A DNA stretch of 64,000 bases from Nocardia rosealba (GCF_020216065.1 NZ_JAIWNA010000005.1:378472-442471); one strand, 5' to 3'; shown: positions 46,811 to 56,192, counted from the stretch's first letter. Made by a program: numbers and translations. Notes: generated by a model not told the origin, from the letters alone.

Positions 46811-47937
46811 ACGACCGTGTGACCACCCCGCCTCCCCTCGATGTCGCCGAGATCATCGCCGACCCGCAGGCCAAGGTCATCGTGTGCTGCGGTTCCGGCG
46901 GTGTCGGCAAGACGACGACCGCCGCCTCGATCGCGTTGCGCGCGGCGGAGTCGGGCCGCAAAGTCGTGGTGCTCACCATCGACCCGGCGCGCAGGCTCGC
47001 CCAGTCGCTCGGCGTCGCCGAACTCGACAACTCACCGCAGCGCGTGGAGCTCGGCCCCGAGGTGCCCGGTGAACTGCACGCGATGATGCTGAACATGCGC
47101 CGCACCTTCGACGACATGGTGCTCGAGCACACCAGTCCCGAGAAGGCCGAGCAGATCTTCGCCAATCCGATCTATCAGACGGTGGCGTCGTCGTTCGGTG
47201 GCACGCAGGAATACATGGCGATGGAGAAGCTGGGGCAGCTGGCCGCGCGCAAGGAGTGGGACCTGATCGTGGTCGACACCCCACCCTCGCGCAATGCGCT
47301 CGACTTCCTCGACGCGCCCAAACGGCTCGGCACGTTCCTCAACGGGAAGATGATCCGGCTCATCATGGCGCCGGGTCGCGGTGTCGGCCGGTTCGTCACC
47401 GGGGCGATGAGCCTGGCCATGCGCGGGGTGTCGACGATCGTCGGCGGGCAGATGCTCAAGGACGCCTCGACGTTCCTGCAGTCGCTGGAGTCGCTGTTCG
47501 GCGGTTTCCAGGACCGCGCCGAACGCACCTTCGCGATGCTGGCCAAGCCGGGCACCCACTTCCTCGTCGTCGCCGCGGCCGAACCGGACGCGCTGCGGGA
47601 GGCGTCGTTCTTCGTCGACCGGTTGTCGACCGAACAGATGCCGCTCGCCGGTCTGGTGCTCAACCGCACGCACCCCGTGCTGACGAGCCTGTCCGGCGAT
47701 CACGCGCTCACCGCCGCCGATCAGCTCGCCGACACCGACCCGCTCACCGCGTCGGTGTTGCGCATCCATGCCGAGCGGGTGGCTACCGACAAACGGGAGC
47801 AACGGCTGCTGCACCGGTTCACCGGGGCGCATCCCAAGGTCCGGATCGTGTCCGTGACCGCGCTGCCGTTCGAGGTCTCCGACCTCACCGCCTTGCGTGC
47901 GGTCGGCGATCAGCTGACCGGCAAGACTGCTTCCTAA
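46807..47937 (+). CDS. Get3/ArsA-type ATPase, second of pair
   Basis: A 376-residue partner ATPase. The P-loop here is CCGSGGVGKTTTAAS, which keeps one lysine but has Ser-Gly in place of the signature lysine. LTIDPARRLAQSLGV and LIVVDTPPSRNALDF follow. A hydrophobic stretch near 180-215 (MIRLIMAPGRGVGRFVTGAM) could bind a membrane or client helix. Translationally coupled to the previous gene (ATGA). Corresponds to Rv3680. Confidence 0.9.
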   Translation: MNDRVTTPPPLDVAEIIADPQAKVIVCCGSGGVGKTTTAASIALRAAESGRKVVVLTIDPARRLAQSLGVAELDNSPQRVELGPEVPGELHAMMLNMRRTFDDMVLEHTSPEKAEQIFANPIYQTVASSFGGTQEYMAMEKLGQLAARKEWDLIVVDTPPSRNALDFLDAPKRLGTFLNGKMIRLIMAPGRGVGRFVTGAMSLAMRGVSTIVGGQMLKDASTFLQSLESLFGGFQDRAERTFAMLAKPGTHFLVVAAAEPDALREASFFVDRLSTEQMPLAGLVLNRTHPVLTSLSGDHALTAADQLADTDPLTASVLRIHAERVATDKREQRLLHRFTGAHPKVRIVSVTALPFEVSDLTALRAVGDQLTGKTAS

Positions 47938-47980
47938 TCAGACATATCGGCTATCGCTTGCTTCGGCGGTAGTACCCGCC

Positions 47981-48021
47981 AACGGCGCCGATCCCGCAAA
48001 CCCAGCGGTCTCGGCGCCGTT
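47981..48021. terminator. Bidirectional terminator between Get3-like pair and whiB4
   Basis: Perfect 11-bp arms AACGGCGCCGA (47981-47991) and TCGGCGCCGTT (48011-48021) around a 19-nt loop, between convergent genes. Confidence 0.65.
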
Positions 48022-48045
48022 GTGGTAACGGGCGGTTTCGCTCTG

Positions 48046-48369
48046 TCAGATGGCCACTTGGTGCTGGCGCTGAGCCTGGAAGAAGTCGGCCCAGGAGGTC
48101 ACATCGGGGTGCTGCTTGAGCAACGCTCGCCGCTGGCGTTCGGTCATGCCGCCCCACACGCCGAACTCCACCCGATTGTCGAGAGCGTCGGCGCCACACT
48201 GCATCAATACCGGGCAATGACGGCAGATGGTGGCCGCCTTACGCTGCGCCGCACCGCGCACGAAGAGCTGATCCGGGTCCACTTCCTTGCATCGCGCCTG
48301 GGCAACCCAAGCGATCCTTGCCTCGGCCTGCTCTACATCCAGTCGAGCGATGGGGGTTGTGATGTGCAT
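48046..48369 (-). CDS. whiB4: WhiB-family iron-sulfur regulator (WhiB4)
   Basis: A 107-residue WhiB protein with cysteines C27, C49, C52 and C58; their spacing (x21, x2, x5) equals that of M. tuberculosis WhiB4. The GVWGG turn and a basic ERQRRALLK DNA-binding segment follow. WhiB4 holds an O2/NO-sensitive [4Fe-4S] cluster and alters DNA binding with redox state. The ATG at 48369 follows AGGGG by 9 nt; a longer frame upstream is Cys/Arg-rich and not conserved in style. Neighbouring ponA2 matches Rv3681c-Rv3682. Confidence 0.93.
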   Translation of the reverse strand: MHITTPIARLDVEQAEARIAWVAQARCKEVDPDQLFVRGAAQRKAATICRHCPVLMQCGADALDNRVEFGVWGGMTERQRRALLKQHPDVTSWADFFQAQRQHQVAI

Positions 48370-48740
48370 TTGATGTGCCCCTTTGCAGTCCGAACACCGT
48401 TGTGCGGCGCTCCAGAATCGCGAGCGCGGATCACAGCAACCCAACTACCGCTGCGTTCCGCACCACATTCCACTTTGAGTGTTAGCTCTATCACACTGGG
48501 TTCTCAATCTAGGTAAAGGTATGGCCGTTACGCAAGACCGGCCGCCGATTTTTTGGTACGGGCGTCCATTCAAATCGCGTGTCGACGCGGCAGCGGCGCT
48601 GTTCACCGGCGTGCCCGGCCGCGACACGCCGATGTGATCATTTTGTTGACACGCCCGAGCAACCCCCCTGGCACCGGGCGGACAACTGACGTCGGCCAGC
48701 AGACCGTGTCCCTCGACACGCCACCCTTTAGTCTGGACCG
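48370..48740. other. Divergent whiB4 / ponA2 intergenic region
   Basis: These 371 bp contain both promoters and no gene. The stretch about 48470-48560 is AT-richer, including TGAGTGTTAGCTC, and probably holds the whiB4 control region. The ponA2 -10 box is at 48729-48734. Confidence 0.5.
48729..48734 (+). promoter_or_regulatory. -10 box, leaderless ponA2
   Basis: TAGTCT lies 6 nt before the GTG at 48741, with no ribosome site between them. Confidence 0.5.
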
Positions 48741-51119
48741 GTGCCGATCACTCAAACGCTTGCGAGGCTGGCCGGCAGCTGCGCGCTGGCCGCCGTGCTA
48801 GTCGCCGGGCTGTTGTTCCCCTTGGCCGGTGGGTTCGGGTTCATCTCCAACCGAGCCGCCGATGCCGTCGACAACGTGTCAGCCGAGCTGGTGGAGGGCA
48901 CCGTCCCGGCTGTGTCGACGATGGTCGACGCCAACGGGACACCCATCGCCTGGCTCTACGAGCAGAGACGGTTCGAGGTGCCGAGCGATCGGATCTCGAA
49001 CAACATGAAGCTGGCGATCGTGTCCATCGAGGACAAGCGCTTCGCCGACCACAAGGGTGTCGACTGGCAGGGCACGCTGCGTGCGTTCCTGACCAACACG
49101 TCCTCCGGTGAGGTGCAGCAAGGCGCCTCGACGCTGGATCAGCAGTACGTGAAGAACTTCAACCTGCTCGTCGTCGCCAAGACCGACGCCGAACGGCGCG
49201 CCGCCATCGAGACCACCCCCGCGCGCAAGCTGCGCGAGATCCGGATGGCGCTCACCCTCGACCGCGAGCTGTCCAAGGACGAGATCCTCACCCGCTACCT
49301 GAACCTGGTGCCCTTCGGCAACGGTTCCTACGGCATCCAGGACGCCGCCCAGACCTACTTCGGTGTCGACGCGGCCGACCTGAACATCACCCAGTCGGCG
49401 ATGCTGGCGGGCATGGTGCAGTCCAGCTCCAAGCTGAACCCCTACACCAACGTCCAGGGCGTCACCGACCGCCGCAACACCGTGCTCGACACGCTCATCC
49501 AGAACATCCCGAGCCGGGCCGAGGAGTTCCGCAAGGCCAAGACCGAACCACTCGGCGTGCTGCCCGAGCCGAAGGGTCTGCCGCGCGGCTGTATCGCCGC
49601 CCAGGACAAAGGCTTCTTCTGTGATTACGCCCTGCAGTACCTGGCCGAGTCGGGCATCAGCCGCGAACAGATCGACAAGGGCGGCTACCTGATCAGAACC
49701 ACTCTCGACCCGGTACTGCAGGAATCGGTGAAGCGGTCGGTCAGCGAGCACGCACCGCCGGATCTCGAGAACATCGCCGAGGTCATGTCGGTGGTCTCCC
49801 CAGGTCAGGACGCCCACCATGTGATGGCGATGGCGTCGAGCCGCACCTACGGCCTCAACCGCGACGCCAACGAGACGCTGCTCGGCCAGCCGTACTCGCT
49901 GGCCGGTGACGGCGCGGGCTCGATCTTCAAGCTGTTCACCACCGCCGCCGCCATGGAGAAGGGCCTCGGCATCAACGCCCAGGTCGACGTGCCGAGCGTG
50001 TACGCGGCCAAGGGCATGGGTTACAGCAACTCGCCCGGCTGCCCCGCCGACTCCTGGTGTGTGAAGAACGCGGGCAACTACCCGGGTTCGATGTCGGTCA
50101 CCGACGCGCTGGCCACCTCGCCGAACACCACGTTCGTCAAGATGATCCAGGACGTCGGCGTCTCCGCCGCGGTCGACATGGCCGTGCGCCTCGGCATGCG
50201 CGCCTACACCCAACCCGGCACTTCCGGGCACGGCAACACGAGCCTGGCCGACCACATCAAGAACAACAACATGGGTTCGTTCACCCTCGGCCCGTTCGCG
50301 ATCAACCCGCTCGAGCTGTCGAACGTGGCCGCCACGCTCGCCTCGGGCGGCAAGTGGTGCCCGCCGTCGCCGATCCGCGAGGTGATCGACCGGCAGGGCA
50401 AGACCGTGCCGCTCACCCAGCAGGCCTGCGAGCAGGTGGTCGACCCCGGTCTGGCCAACACTCTCGCCAACGCCATGAGCAAGGACGACACCTCCGGTAC
50501 CGCCGCCGCGGCGGCCCGGGCCAACGGCTGGAACGCGCCGATGTCGGGCAAGACCGGAACCACCGAAAGCCACCGCTCCTCGGCCTTCGTCGGTTTCACC
50601 AACTCGCTCGCCTCGTCGGTCTACGTGTACGGCGACAGCCCGACCCCCGGCGAGATCTGCTCGTTCCCGCTGCGCAACTGCGGCGCGAGCGACGCCAACG
50701 GCCTGTTCGGTGGTAACGAACCCGCCCGCACCTGGTTCGGCGCGATCAAGCCGGTGATGGACCGGTTCCCGCCGCCCGCCCTGCCGCCGCTGGACGACAA
50801 GTACGTGCGCGGCGCGAACAACTCCCAGGTGCCGGACGTGGCGGGCAAGTCGCAGGGCGAGGCCACCTCGATCCTGGTCGGCGCCGGTTTCCAGGTGTCG
50901 GCGGTGACCAGCCCCGGCTCACAGCCCAAGGGCACGGTGATGGGCAGCTCGCCGAACGGTTCGGCCATTCCGGGTTCGGTCGTCACGATCTACATCAGTG
51001 ACGGCTCGGTCCGGGTGCCGGTGCCGACCACGCCGCCGCCCGCCGCACCGCCGCCGGCCATCCCGGGTCTGCCGCAGATTCCGCGTCTGCCACCGATCCC
51101 GATCCCGGTGCCGCGTTAG
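48741..51119 (+). CDS. ponA2: Bifunctional penicillin-binding protein PonA2
   Basis: Class A PBP, 792 residues. After one N-terminal transmembrane anchor, the glycosyltransferase (GT51) domain has SIEDKRFADHKGVD (catalytic Glu), QGASTLDQQYVKN and the LNLVPFGNG region. The transpeptidase carries the SxxK motif GAGSIFKLFT, SPNTTF (SxN) and SGKTGTT (KTG). A PASTA domain (VPDVAGKSQGEA) and a Pro-rich tail end the protein. The extended cysteines in the transpeptidase are typical of mycobacterial PonA2. GTG 48741, leaderless. Corresponds to Rv3682. Confidence 0.95.
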   Translation: MPITQTLARLAGSCALAAVLVAGLLFPLAGGFGFISNRAADAVDNVSAELVEGTVPAVSTMVDANGTPIAWLYEQRRFEVPSDRISNNMKLAIVSIEDKRFADHKGVDWQGTLRAFLTNTSSGEVQQGASTLDQQYVKNFNLLVVAKTDAERRAAIETTPARKLREIRMALTLDRELSKDEILTRYLNLVPFGNGSYGIQDAAQTYFGVDAADLNITQSAMLAGMVQSSSKLNPYTNVQGVTDRRNTVLDTLIQNIPSRAEEFRKAKTEPLGVLPEPKGLPRGCIAAQDKGFFCDYALQYLAESGISREQIDKGGYLIRTTLDPVLQESVKRSVSEHAPPDLENIAEVMSVVSPGQDAHHVMAMASSRTYGLNRDANETLLGQPYSLAGDGAGSIFKLFTTAAAMEKGLGINAQVDVPSVYAAKGMGYSNSPGCPADSWCVKNAGNYPGSMSVTDALATSPNTTFVKMIQDVGVSAAVDMAVRLGMRAYTQPGTSGHGNTSLADHIKNNNMGSFTLGPFAINPLELSNVAATLASGGKWCPPSPIREVIDRQGKTVPLTQQACEQVVDPGLANTLANAMSKDDTSGTAAAAARANGWNAPMSGKTGTTESHRSSAFVGFTNSLASSVYVYGDSPTPGEICSFPLRNCGASDANGLFGGNEPARTWFGAIKPVMDRFPPPALPPLDDKYVRGANNSQVPDVAGKSQGEATSILVGAGFQVSAVTSPGSQPKGTVMGSSPNGSAIPGSVVTIYISDGSVRVPVPTTPPPAAPPPAIPGLPQIPRLPPIPIPVPR

Positions 51120-51122
51120 AAC

Positions 51123-51165
51123 ACGACAAGGGCCGCCGTCCAATCCGGACGGCGGCCCTTGTCGT
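51123..51165. terminator. Strong bidirectional terminator after ponA2
   Basis: Perfect 19-bp arms (51123-51141 and 51147-51165) with a 5-nt loop, the strongest simple hairpin in the window. It lies 3 nt after the ponA2 stop and 6 nt before the convergent gene's stop. Confidence 0.9.
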
Positions 51166-51171
51166 CGAGTT

Positions 51172-51636
51172 CTACAGGCGCGACTTGACCGCCGCCGACA
51201 GGCGCGAGCCGTCGGCCCGGCCGTTCGCCAGTACCGTCGCGGCCTTCATGACCTGACCCATCTGCCGCATTCCGGGCCGCTCACCGAGTTCCTCGGCGAC
51301 CTGGGCGATGGCGGTATCGGCCACTTCGGCCAGCTCCGCCTCCGTCAGCTGCGTCGGCAGGTACTCCTCGATGATCGCTTCCTCGGCGCGCTCGTTCGCG
51401 GCCAGCTCACCGCGCCCGTTCTGCTCGTAGACCGTCGCCGACTCGTTGCGCTTCTTGGCTTCCTTCTGCAGGACGGCAACCACATCGGTATCGGACAGTT
51501 CGCGCGCCTGCGTTCCGGAGACCTCGGCGTTCTGGATCGCGGCGAGCAGCATCCGCAGGGTCGACAGACGCAGTTTGTCCTTGGCTTTCATCGCGGAAGT
51601 CATATCCGCGCGCAGCTGTGCTTTCAGTTCCGACAT
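51172..51636 (-). CDS. GatB/YqeY domain protein
   Basis: A 154-residue YqeY-like protein, mostly helical, related to the tail domain of GatB amidotransferase that contacts tRNA. It starts MSELKAQLRADMTSAMKAKD and includes LRLSTLRMLLAAIQNAEV, IIEEYLPTQLTEAEL and GQVMKAATVLANGRADGSRL. The ATG at 51636 is preferred to a longer frame. It is convergent with ponA2 and divergent from the phosphoesterase. The family's role is unproven. Confidence 0.87.
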   Translation of the reverse strand: MSELKAQLRADMTSAMKAKDKLRLSTLRMLLAAIQNAEVSGTQARELSDTDVVAVLQKEAKKRNESATVYEQNGRGELAANERAEEAIIEEYLPTQLTEAELAEVADTAIAQVAEELGERPGMRQMGQVMKAATVLANGRADGSRLSAAVKSRL

Positions 51637-51769
51637 GGGCTCACGGTAGCCCGATCGCCCGAAAACTCCCATCACATTTCGACGCACACAGAAACATCCG
51701 GGTGAAATTCCCGACTCTTGTGCGGAAACACACGCGCGGTTCCGGCAGGGGGTCGCCTATGCTGGGCAA

Positions 51770-52732
51770 ATGCCCGTTATCTCGACGACCGCTGTCCGCC
51801 GAACCGCGTTGGGAGCCGCCGGGGCCGCCGTCGCAGGCATCGGTTACGCCACTCTGATCGAACGGAACGCGTTCGTCCTGCGTGAGGCCACGATGCCGGT
51901 GCTCGCACCCGGGTCGCCCACGCTGCGCATTCTGCACCTCAGCGACCTGCACATGATGCCGGGTCAGCAACTCAAACAGCAGTGGCTGCGCGAACTCGAC
52001 CGCCTCGAACCCGACCTGGTCGTGAATACCGGTGACAATCTTTCCCACCCCAAGGCCGTGCCCGCCGTTGTGCAATCCCTCGGTGCGCTGCTGGCCCGTC
52101 CCGGCTTGTTCGTGTTCGGTTCCAACGACTATTTCGCGCCGGTTCCGAAGAATCCGCTGAAGTATTTCGACAAGGATCATCGCCGCGTCTACGGCGACCC
52201 GCTGCCCTGGCAGGATCTGCGCGCCGCGTTCACCGAGCGCGGCTGGCTCGACCTCACCCACACCCGCCGCGACCTCGAGGTGGCCGGCATCCGCATCGCC
52301 ACCGCGGGCGTCGACGACCCGCACCTGCAGCGCGACCGCTACGACACCGTGGCCGGGGCGCCGAACCAGCTGGCGCAGTTGAGCATCGGTCTCACCCACT
52401 CCCCCGAGCCGCGCGTGCTCGACCGTTTCGCCGAGGACGGCTACGACCTCGTGCTCGCCGGTCACACCCACGGTGGTCAGCTGGTCGTGCCCGGTTACGG
52501 CGCGCTGGTCACCAACTGCGGTATCGACAAGTCCCGGGTGAAGGGTCCGTCGCAGTGGGGTGCGCACACCCAGCTGCACGTCTCCGCCGGCATCGGCACC
52601 TCCCCCTGGGCGCCCTACCGCTTCTGCTGCCGCCCCGAAGCCACCCTGCTCACGCTGGTCGGCGCGCCCCCGAAGCGGCCGGCCGCCGATGCGGGATACG
52701 GCATCTCCACCTCGCAGGCCGTCGCCCGCTAA
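51770..52732 (+). CDS. Calcineurin-like metallophosphoesterase
   Basis: A 320-residue YkuE/YaeI-type metallophosphoesterase. It has the five metal motifs: HLSDLHMM, NTGDNLSH, GSNDYF, LTHSPEPR and LAGHTHGGQ. The N-terminus (VRRTALGAAGAAVAGIGYATLI) is hydrophobic and probably a signal anchor. TATGCT lies 6 nt before the ATG at 51770, suggesting a leaderless mRNA. The substrate is unknown; relatives act on lipid-linked or nucleotide phosphoesters. Corresponds to Rv3683. Confidence 0.9.
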   Translation: MPVISTTAVRRTALGAAGAAVAGIGYATLIERNAFVLREATMPVLAPGSPTLRILHLSDLHMMPGQQLKQQWLRELDRLEPDLVVNTGDNLSHPKAVPAVVQSLGALLARPGLFVFGSNDYFAPVPKNPLKYFDKDHRRVYGDPLPWQDLRAAFTERGWLDLTHTRRDLEVAGIRIATAGVDDPHLQRDRYDTVAGAPNQLAQLSIGLTHSPEPRVLDRFAEDGYDLVLAGHTHGGQLVVPGYGALVTNCGIDKSRVKGPSQWGAHTQLHVSAGIGTSPWAPYRFCCRPEATLLTLVGAPPKRPAADAGYGISTSQAVAR

Positions 52733-52771
52733 GGTCGTCCCCCGAAAGATTCTTGTCTCGAGGGGGCGGCC

Positions 52772-54085
52772 GTGAGTGCATCCGACGATCCGAACCTGTC
52801 CGGTGATCCCGGCGCGCAACCGGCCGATCCCACGGCGGTGTGGGCGCCGGGAGGCACGGGTCTTCCGCCGATCTTGCGATGGGACGGGTCCGGGCCACCG
52901 CCCGGGCTGCCGGATCCGACGCCGTGGAATCCTGCTGGGCCGCAGTTTTGGCAGGATTCCGGTGCTCTTCCGAACCAGGCGGGACCCGCCGCACAGGCGA
53001 GCCAAGGGCAGTGGGCGGGGCCCGGTAGTCAGGGGCAGCCGCTTCCGAACCAGGCGGAGCCGGGCGGGCAACCGAATCCATGGGCAACGCCCGGCAACCC
53101 GGGCCAGAACCAGGCAGGGCCCGGCGGGCAGCATTGGGGCGCCGGGCAGCTTTCCGCGCAGTCGCAATGGGGCGCACCAGGATTCGGGGCGCAGCCGAAT
53201 GCGCAGTGGAATTACGGTGCGGGACAGGCCGGCTCATGGGGACAGCAGCCCGTGCAGAAGTACGGTGAGGTTCCGCCGCTCGAACATTACGGAGTGCAGC
53301 CTTATGGGCAGCCCTTTCCAGGCGGGCCGAAAACCGGTGGGAAGGCGTGGGTTTGGGCTGCGGCGGGCGTGGCGGCGCTGCTGCTGGGCGGAGTCGCGAT
53401 CACGGCCGTCGCCTTGTCCGGTGATGAGGCGTCCTCGACGGCAGGCACGAGCACCCCATCGATGGTCAGCGCCCTGACCACCTCGCCGGCTTCGTCGTCG
53501 GCCAAGGCGAAAACCACCACCCCCTCGCCGACGGGTGCGTCAGCCGCGAAGGCCCCGCTCATCGAGGGCTACCAGGTCGTGGCCGCCCCCGACCGCGGCG
53601 CCGCCTACGACGTCCCACCCGGCTGGAAGGTCGCGACCGAAACGACCATCGGCGGCGTCGGCGAACCACCCGGCGACACAGTGATCGGCAAGGGCTACGC
53701 CACCGACGGCCGCGACTACTGCCCCGGCTCCACCCGAACCATGTCCCTGCTCACCGGCTCCAAACAGACCGACCACGCCGCGGCAGGCGCCGAACTCGGC
53801 ACCAAAGCGGCCCGCCTCGCCTACGGCGGAGCCACCGGCACACCCCGCCCCGCCGAACCCTTCACCTCCATCGACGGCACCACCACCGGCATGTTCACCG
53901 AAACCACCGGCACCGTCCCCGCCCCAAAACCCGGCTGCGCCCCCACGTTCTCCATCTACACCTACGCCTTCGAAGGCACCAAAGACGGCAGCTTCGCCAT
54001 GGTGATAATCGCCGACACCGGCGTCCCCGACGCCGTAGACCCCGCGACCGCCAAACGCATCTTCAGCTCCATCCGCGCCCTCTAA
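52772..54085 (+). CDS. Pro/Gln/Gly-rich single-pass membrane protein with extracellular domain
   Basis: A 437-residue protein. Residues 1-185 are low-complexity and rich in Pro, Gly, Gln, Trp and Asn (QAGPAAQASQGQW, QPNPWATPG). One transmembrane segment follows (VWAAAGVAALLLGGVAITAVAL, about 195-215), then a Ser/Thr linker and an outer domain of about 160 residues with two cysteines (DYCPGSTR, KPGCAPT). The outer part resembles a DUF8017-like domain of nocardial proteins, from memory. GTG 52772 has a weak GA-rich ribosome site. Function unknown. Confidence 0.65.
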   Translation: MSASDDPNLSGDPGAQPADPTAVWAPGGTGLPPILRWDGSGPPPGLPDPTPWNPAGPQFWQDSGALPNQAGPAAQASQGQWAGPGSQGQPLPNQAEPGGQPNPWATPGNPGQNQAGPGGQHWGAGQLSAQSQWGAPGFGAQPNAQWNYGAGQAGSWGQQPVQKYGEVPPLEHYGVQPYGQPFPGGPKTGGKAWVWAAAGVAALLLGGVAITAVALSGDEASSTAGTSTPSMVSALTTSPASSSAKAKTTTPSPTGASAAKAPLIEGYQVVAAPDRGAAYDVPPGWKVATETTIGGVGEPPGDTVIGKGYATDGRDYCPGSTRTMSLLTGSKQTDHAAAGAELGTKAARLAYGGATGTPRPAEPFTSIDGTTTGMFTETTGTVPAPKPGCAPTFSIYTYAFEGTKDGSFAMVIIADTGVPDAVDPATAKRIFSSIRAL

Positions 54086-54151
54086 CCCCACCTGACCAGC
54101 CAATTTAACGTTTCCCACCCCCACGTTGTAAGCTACTTCAGGTTCGCCTCA

Positions 54152-54226
<75 letters not shown>

Positions 54227-54243
54227 GTGTTGGTTGAGACACC

Positions 54244-54283
54244 AAAAAGCCTCTGACCGGGTTCACCTGGCCAGAGGCTTTTT
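54244..54283 (+). terminator. tRNA-Pro terminator
   Basis: 12-bp arms AAAAAGCCTCTG (54244-54255) and CAGAGGCTTTTT (54272-54283), ending in a T-run 58 nt after the tRNA: a classical intrinsic terminator, unusual in this genome for its T-tract. Confidence 0.85.
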
Positions 54284-54361
54284 GCATACCCGCACCTCGT
54301 CCTTTTACATACGTGGTTTGCTAGACTGAACACAGGATGTCCAACGACTCCGATTAGCCTT

Positions 54362-54385
54362 CGACCCTGCCTTACGGCGGGGTCG
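54362..54385 (-). terminator. Terminator of the DUF3800 gene
   Basis: A 10-bp stem CGACCCTGCC (54362-54371) with GGCGGGGTCG (54376-54385), one T-G wobble and loop TTAC, 10 bp beyond the leftward gene's stop. Confidence 0.6.
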
Positions 54386-54394
54386 TCGTGCGTT

Positions 54395-55099
54395 TCAGGG
54401 CTTCCAGATGTGTACCGAGCAGACGTTCGGTTCGATCACCGACCAGAGCATCTCATTCGCCTTCTTAGCTCGCTCGTCCGAGACTTGTGTTCGACGCATC
54501 CGATAGTGCATATAGGACACCAGGTCGGCGGCTTGGAGCAGACGGCTGTCGCATGAGGGCGCGAAGTGGATCGTGTCGGCCACGTTCGTCAGCATGCGGC
54601 CGTCGATGCCACCGGTCCCGATGTGCTGGTATTCCCACAGGCTCTTACGGTGACCGTCGTGGCCGTCTACTTCGTCCGCGATAACGAGGATAGGTAGACC
54701 CTGGCGAACCGCCTCGTCGTTCAACCGCTCGAGCAGACGCTCCAACACGACCCGGTGCGGGTGCCAGGGAACTTCGTACCGCGCTTCCAGCGCCTGACGA
54801 TCGACACCTTGGAGCATGACGAGGAGGCCGCGGGTGTCCGCAGTAGCCCGCAGCGCATCCCTGTACACACCGATTCGCGCGCGGACCTGCCGGGCGATAG
54901 GCGCCCAATCGTGCTTTCCCTGAACGAGATCGTTGCCGTGCAGCTCGGCCCGTTCACTCGTGCCCCAGGTCCCCGTCGCCTTCATGACAACGGCGTCCAG
55001 TCGTGCTGCCAGACCGAGTATTTCAGCAGAAGGACAGACAACAGCGGCTATCCAGTACTCACCCTTATCGTATGACTCGTCCAGGAAGGCCAGCAGCAC
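54395..55099 (-). CDS. DUF3800 domain protein
   Basis: A 234-residue protein. The N-terminus LLAFLDESYDKGEYW has the DUF3800 Asp-Glu-Ser motif. It is followed by ELHGNDLVQG, VIADEVDGHDGHRKS and the C-terminal DSRLLQAADLVSYMHYR, whose conserved Asp completes an acidic set like that of RNase H-type folds. No enzyme activity is established to my knowledge. DUF3800 genes are frequent in mobile and defence-rich regions. It sits beside tRNA-Pro where gene order leaves the conserved block, and its third-position GC is lower than that of neighbours, suggesting acquisition. Confidence 0.82.
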   Translation of the reverse strand: MLLAFLDESYDKGEYWIAAVVCPSAEILGLAARLDAVVMKATGTWGTSERAELHGNDLVQGKHDWAPIARQVRARIGVYRDALRATADTRGLLVMLQGVDRQALEARYEVPWHPHRVVLERLLERLNDEAVRQGLPILVIADEVDGHDGHRKSLWEYQHIGTGGIDGRMLTNVADTIHFAPSCDSRLLQAADLVSYMHYRMRRTQVSDERAKKANEMLWSVIEPNVCSVHIWKP

Positions 55100-55168
55100 C
55101 CGGCGAGTATTCCATCAGTGGGCAATCTTTCGGCACACAATCTCGATCCCGGGGCCGACCGGGATTCG

Positions 55169-55309
55169 CTACTCGTCGATCCGCTCGGTGCCGATCGCCG
55201 GACGCGATCGGTGACCTTGACGGTCGGCGGGGTTGGGCCACCAGATGGTGATGGCGGTGATTGCTATCAGGGTCAGGATGAGTGCCAGGATCGCGGTCGA
55301 GTTGTTCAT
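55169..55309 (-). CDS. Small single-pass membrane protein, 46 aa
   Basis: GAGGAGGG lies directly before the ATG at 55309. The product begins MNNSTAILALILTLIAITAI, continuing to WWPNPADRQG: one transmembrane helix with a short polar tail ending ERIDE. It is divergent from the GntR gene, and the putative GntR operator lies in the shared region, so it may belong to the same regulon. A longer frame upstream is Pro/Thr-rich and lacks support. Function unknown. Confidence 0.6.
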   Translation of the reverse strand: MNNSTAILALILTLIAITAITIWWPNPADRQGHRSRPAIGTERIDE

Positions 55310-55446
55310 GGGCCCTCCTCTGTTGAGAAGGGTGCGCTCGGTGTGTGTCGGTGGGGGGTACGGGGGTGTTGAGGGGTGGTTGAGAAGTGCTCTCGGTGGG
55401 GTGGGGCGGGTGGTGAGGTGTGAGGAAGGGATAACGTGGTGCTTAC

Positions 55447-55466
55447 TTTCTGTCACTTGATAGAAA
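55447..55466. promoter_or_regulatory. Candidate GntR operator
   Basis: A 20-bp imperfect palindrome, TTTCT-n-TCA-nn-TGA-n-AGAAA, with all 16 fixed positions symmetric. It overlaps a possible -35 (TTGATA, 55457-55462) and lies 26 bp before the GntR ATG, where autorepression would act. Confidence 0.6.
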
Positions 55467-55491
55467 TCCGGGGTGCCTAGCGTATACAGGC

Positions 55492-56184
55492 ATGTCGACA
55501 AGGGTGGGTACTGCGGGGGAATCGCTGCGTGACGTGGTGTATTCCACCTTGCGTGGGGAGTTGATGAACGGGGATATCCGGTTCGGGGAGCGGCTGACCG
55601 AGCCGAAGCTTTCGGCGCGGTTCGGGATGTCGCGGACGCCTGTGCGGGAAGCGTTGACGATGCTCTGCTCGGACGGGTTGCTCCAGCGCGAGGAGTTCGG
55701 GTTCAGTCCGGTGCGGCCGAGTGTCGCGCGGATTCGCGACCTTTACGAGCTGCGGCTCACCCTCGAACTCGGCGGGATGACCCGGATCATGGACAACCCG
55801 GACCTCACCCACGACGAGGAGGGCTTGCGGGCCGAACAGCAGCGCTGGCTGGCCCTGCAGGCCGACCCGCCCGCCAAGGAACCGGGGTTCGTCGTGGTCG
55901 ACGAGGAATTCCACGTCGCCCTGCTGACGGCGGCGGGCAATGCGGAACTGGTGCGCGCGTTGGTGGCGGTGAACTCCCGGATCCGGCATGTGCGGATGTA
56001 CGACTTCATGATCAACAACCGGATCGAGACGACGATCAGCGAGCATCTCGGCATCCTCGACGCCGTGTTCGCGCGGGACCTCCCCCGCGCACATCGGCTG
56101 CTGCACACCCACATCGGTGATTCGCTCGATGTCGTGCTCGAGCGGATCTCGCGGGCGATCGCCGCCATGTCCATGAGCGAATAG
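55492..56184 (+). CDS. GntR-family (FadR/FCD) transcriptional regulator
   Basis: A 230-residue regulator. The winged helix at 10-75 has LRDVVYSTLRGELMNGDIRFGERLTEPKLSARFGMSRTPVREAL (ends quoted; recognition helix GMSRTPVREAL). The C-terminal FCD ligand domain has metal-type residues in VVVDEEFHVALLTAAGN and in DFMINNRIETTISEHLGILDA. FadR-type regulators usually sense carboxylates. It is 8 bp upstream of the allophanate hydrolase gene and almost certainly in one transcript, so it probably senses a urea or allophanate-pathway compound; that is inferred. Confidence 0.88.
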   Translation: MSTRVGTAGESLRDVVYSTLRGELMNGDIRFGERLTEPKLSARFGMSRTPVREALTMLCSDGLLQREEFGFSPVRPSVARIRDLYELRLTLELGGMTRIMDNPDLTHDEEGLRAEQQRWLALQADPPAKEPGFVVVDEEFHVALLTAAGNAELVRALVAVNSRIRHVRMYDFMINNRIETTISEHLGILDAVFARDLPRAHRLLHTHIGDSLDVVLERISRAIAAMSMSE

Positions 56185-56192
56185 AGGAACCG

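Noticed and set aside
46807..47937. Arsenite efflux ATPase linked to arsC
   Set aside because: The Get3-like pair lacks ArsA cysteines, is 10 kb from arsC, and sits in a conserved non-arsenic context.
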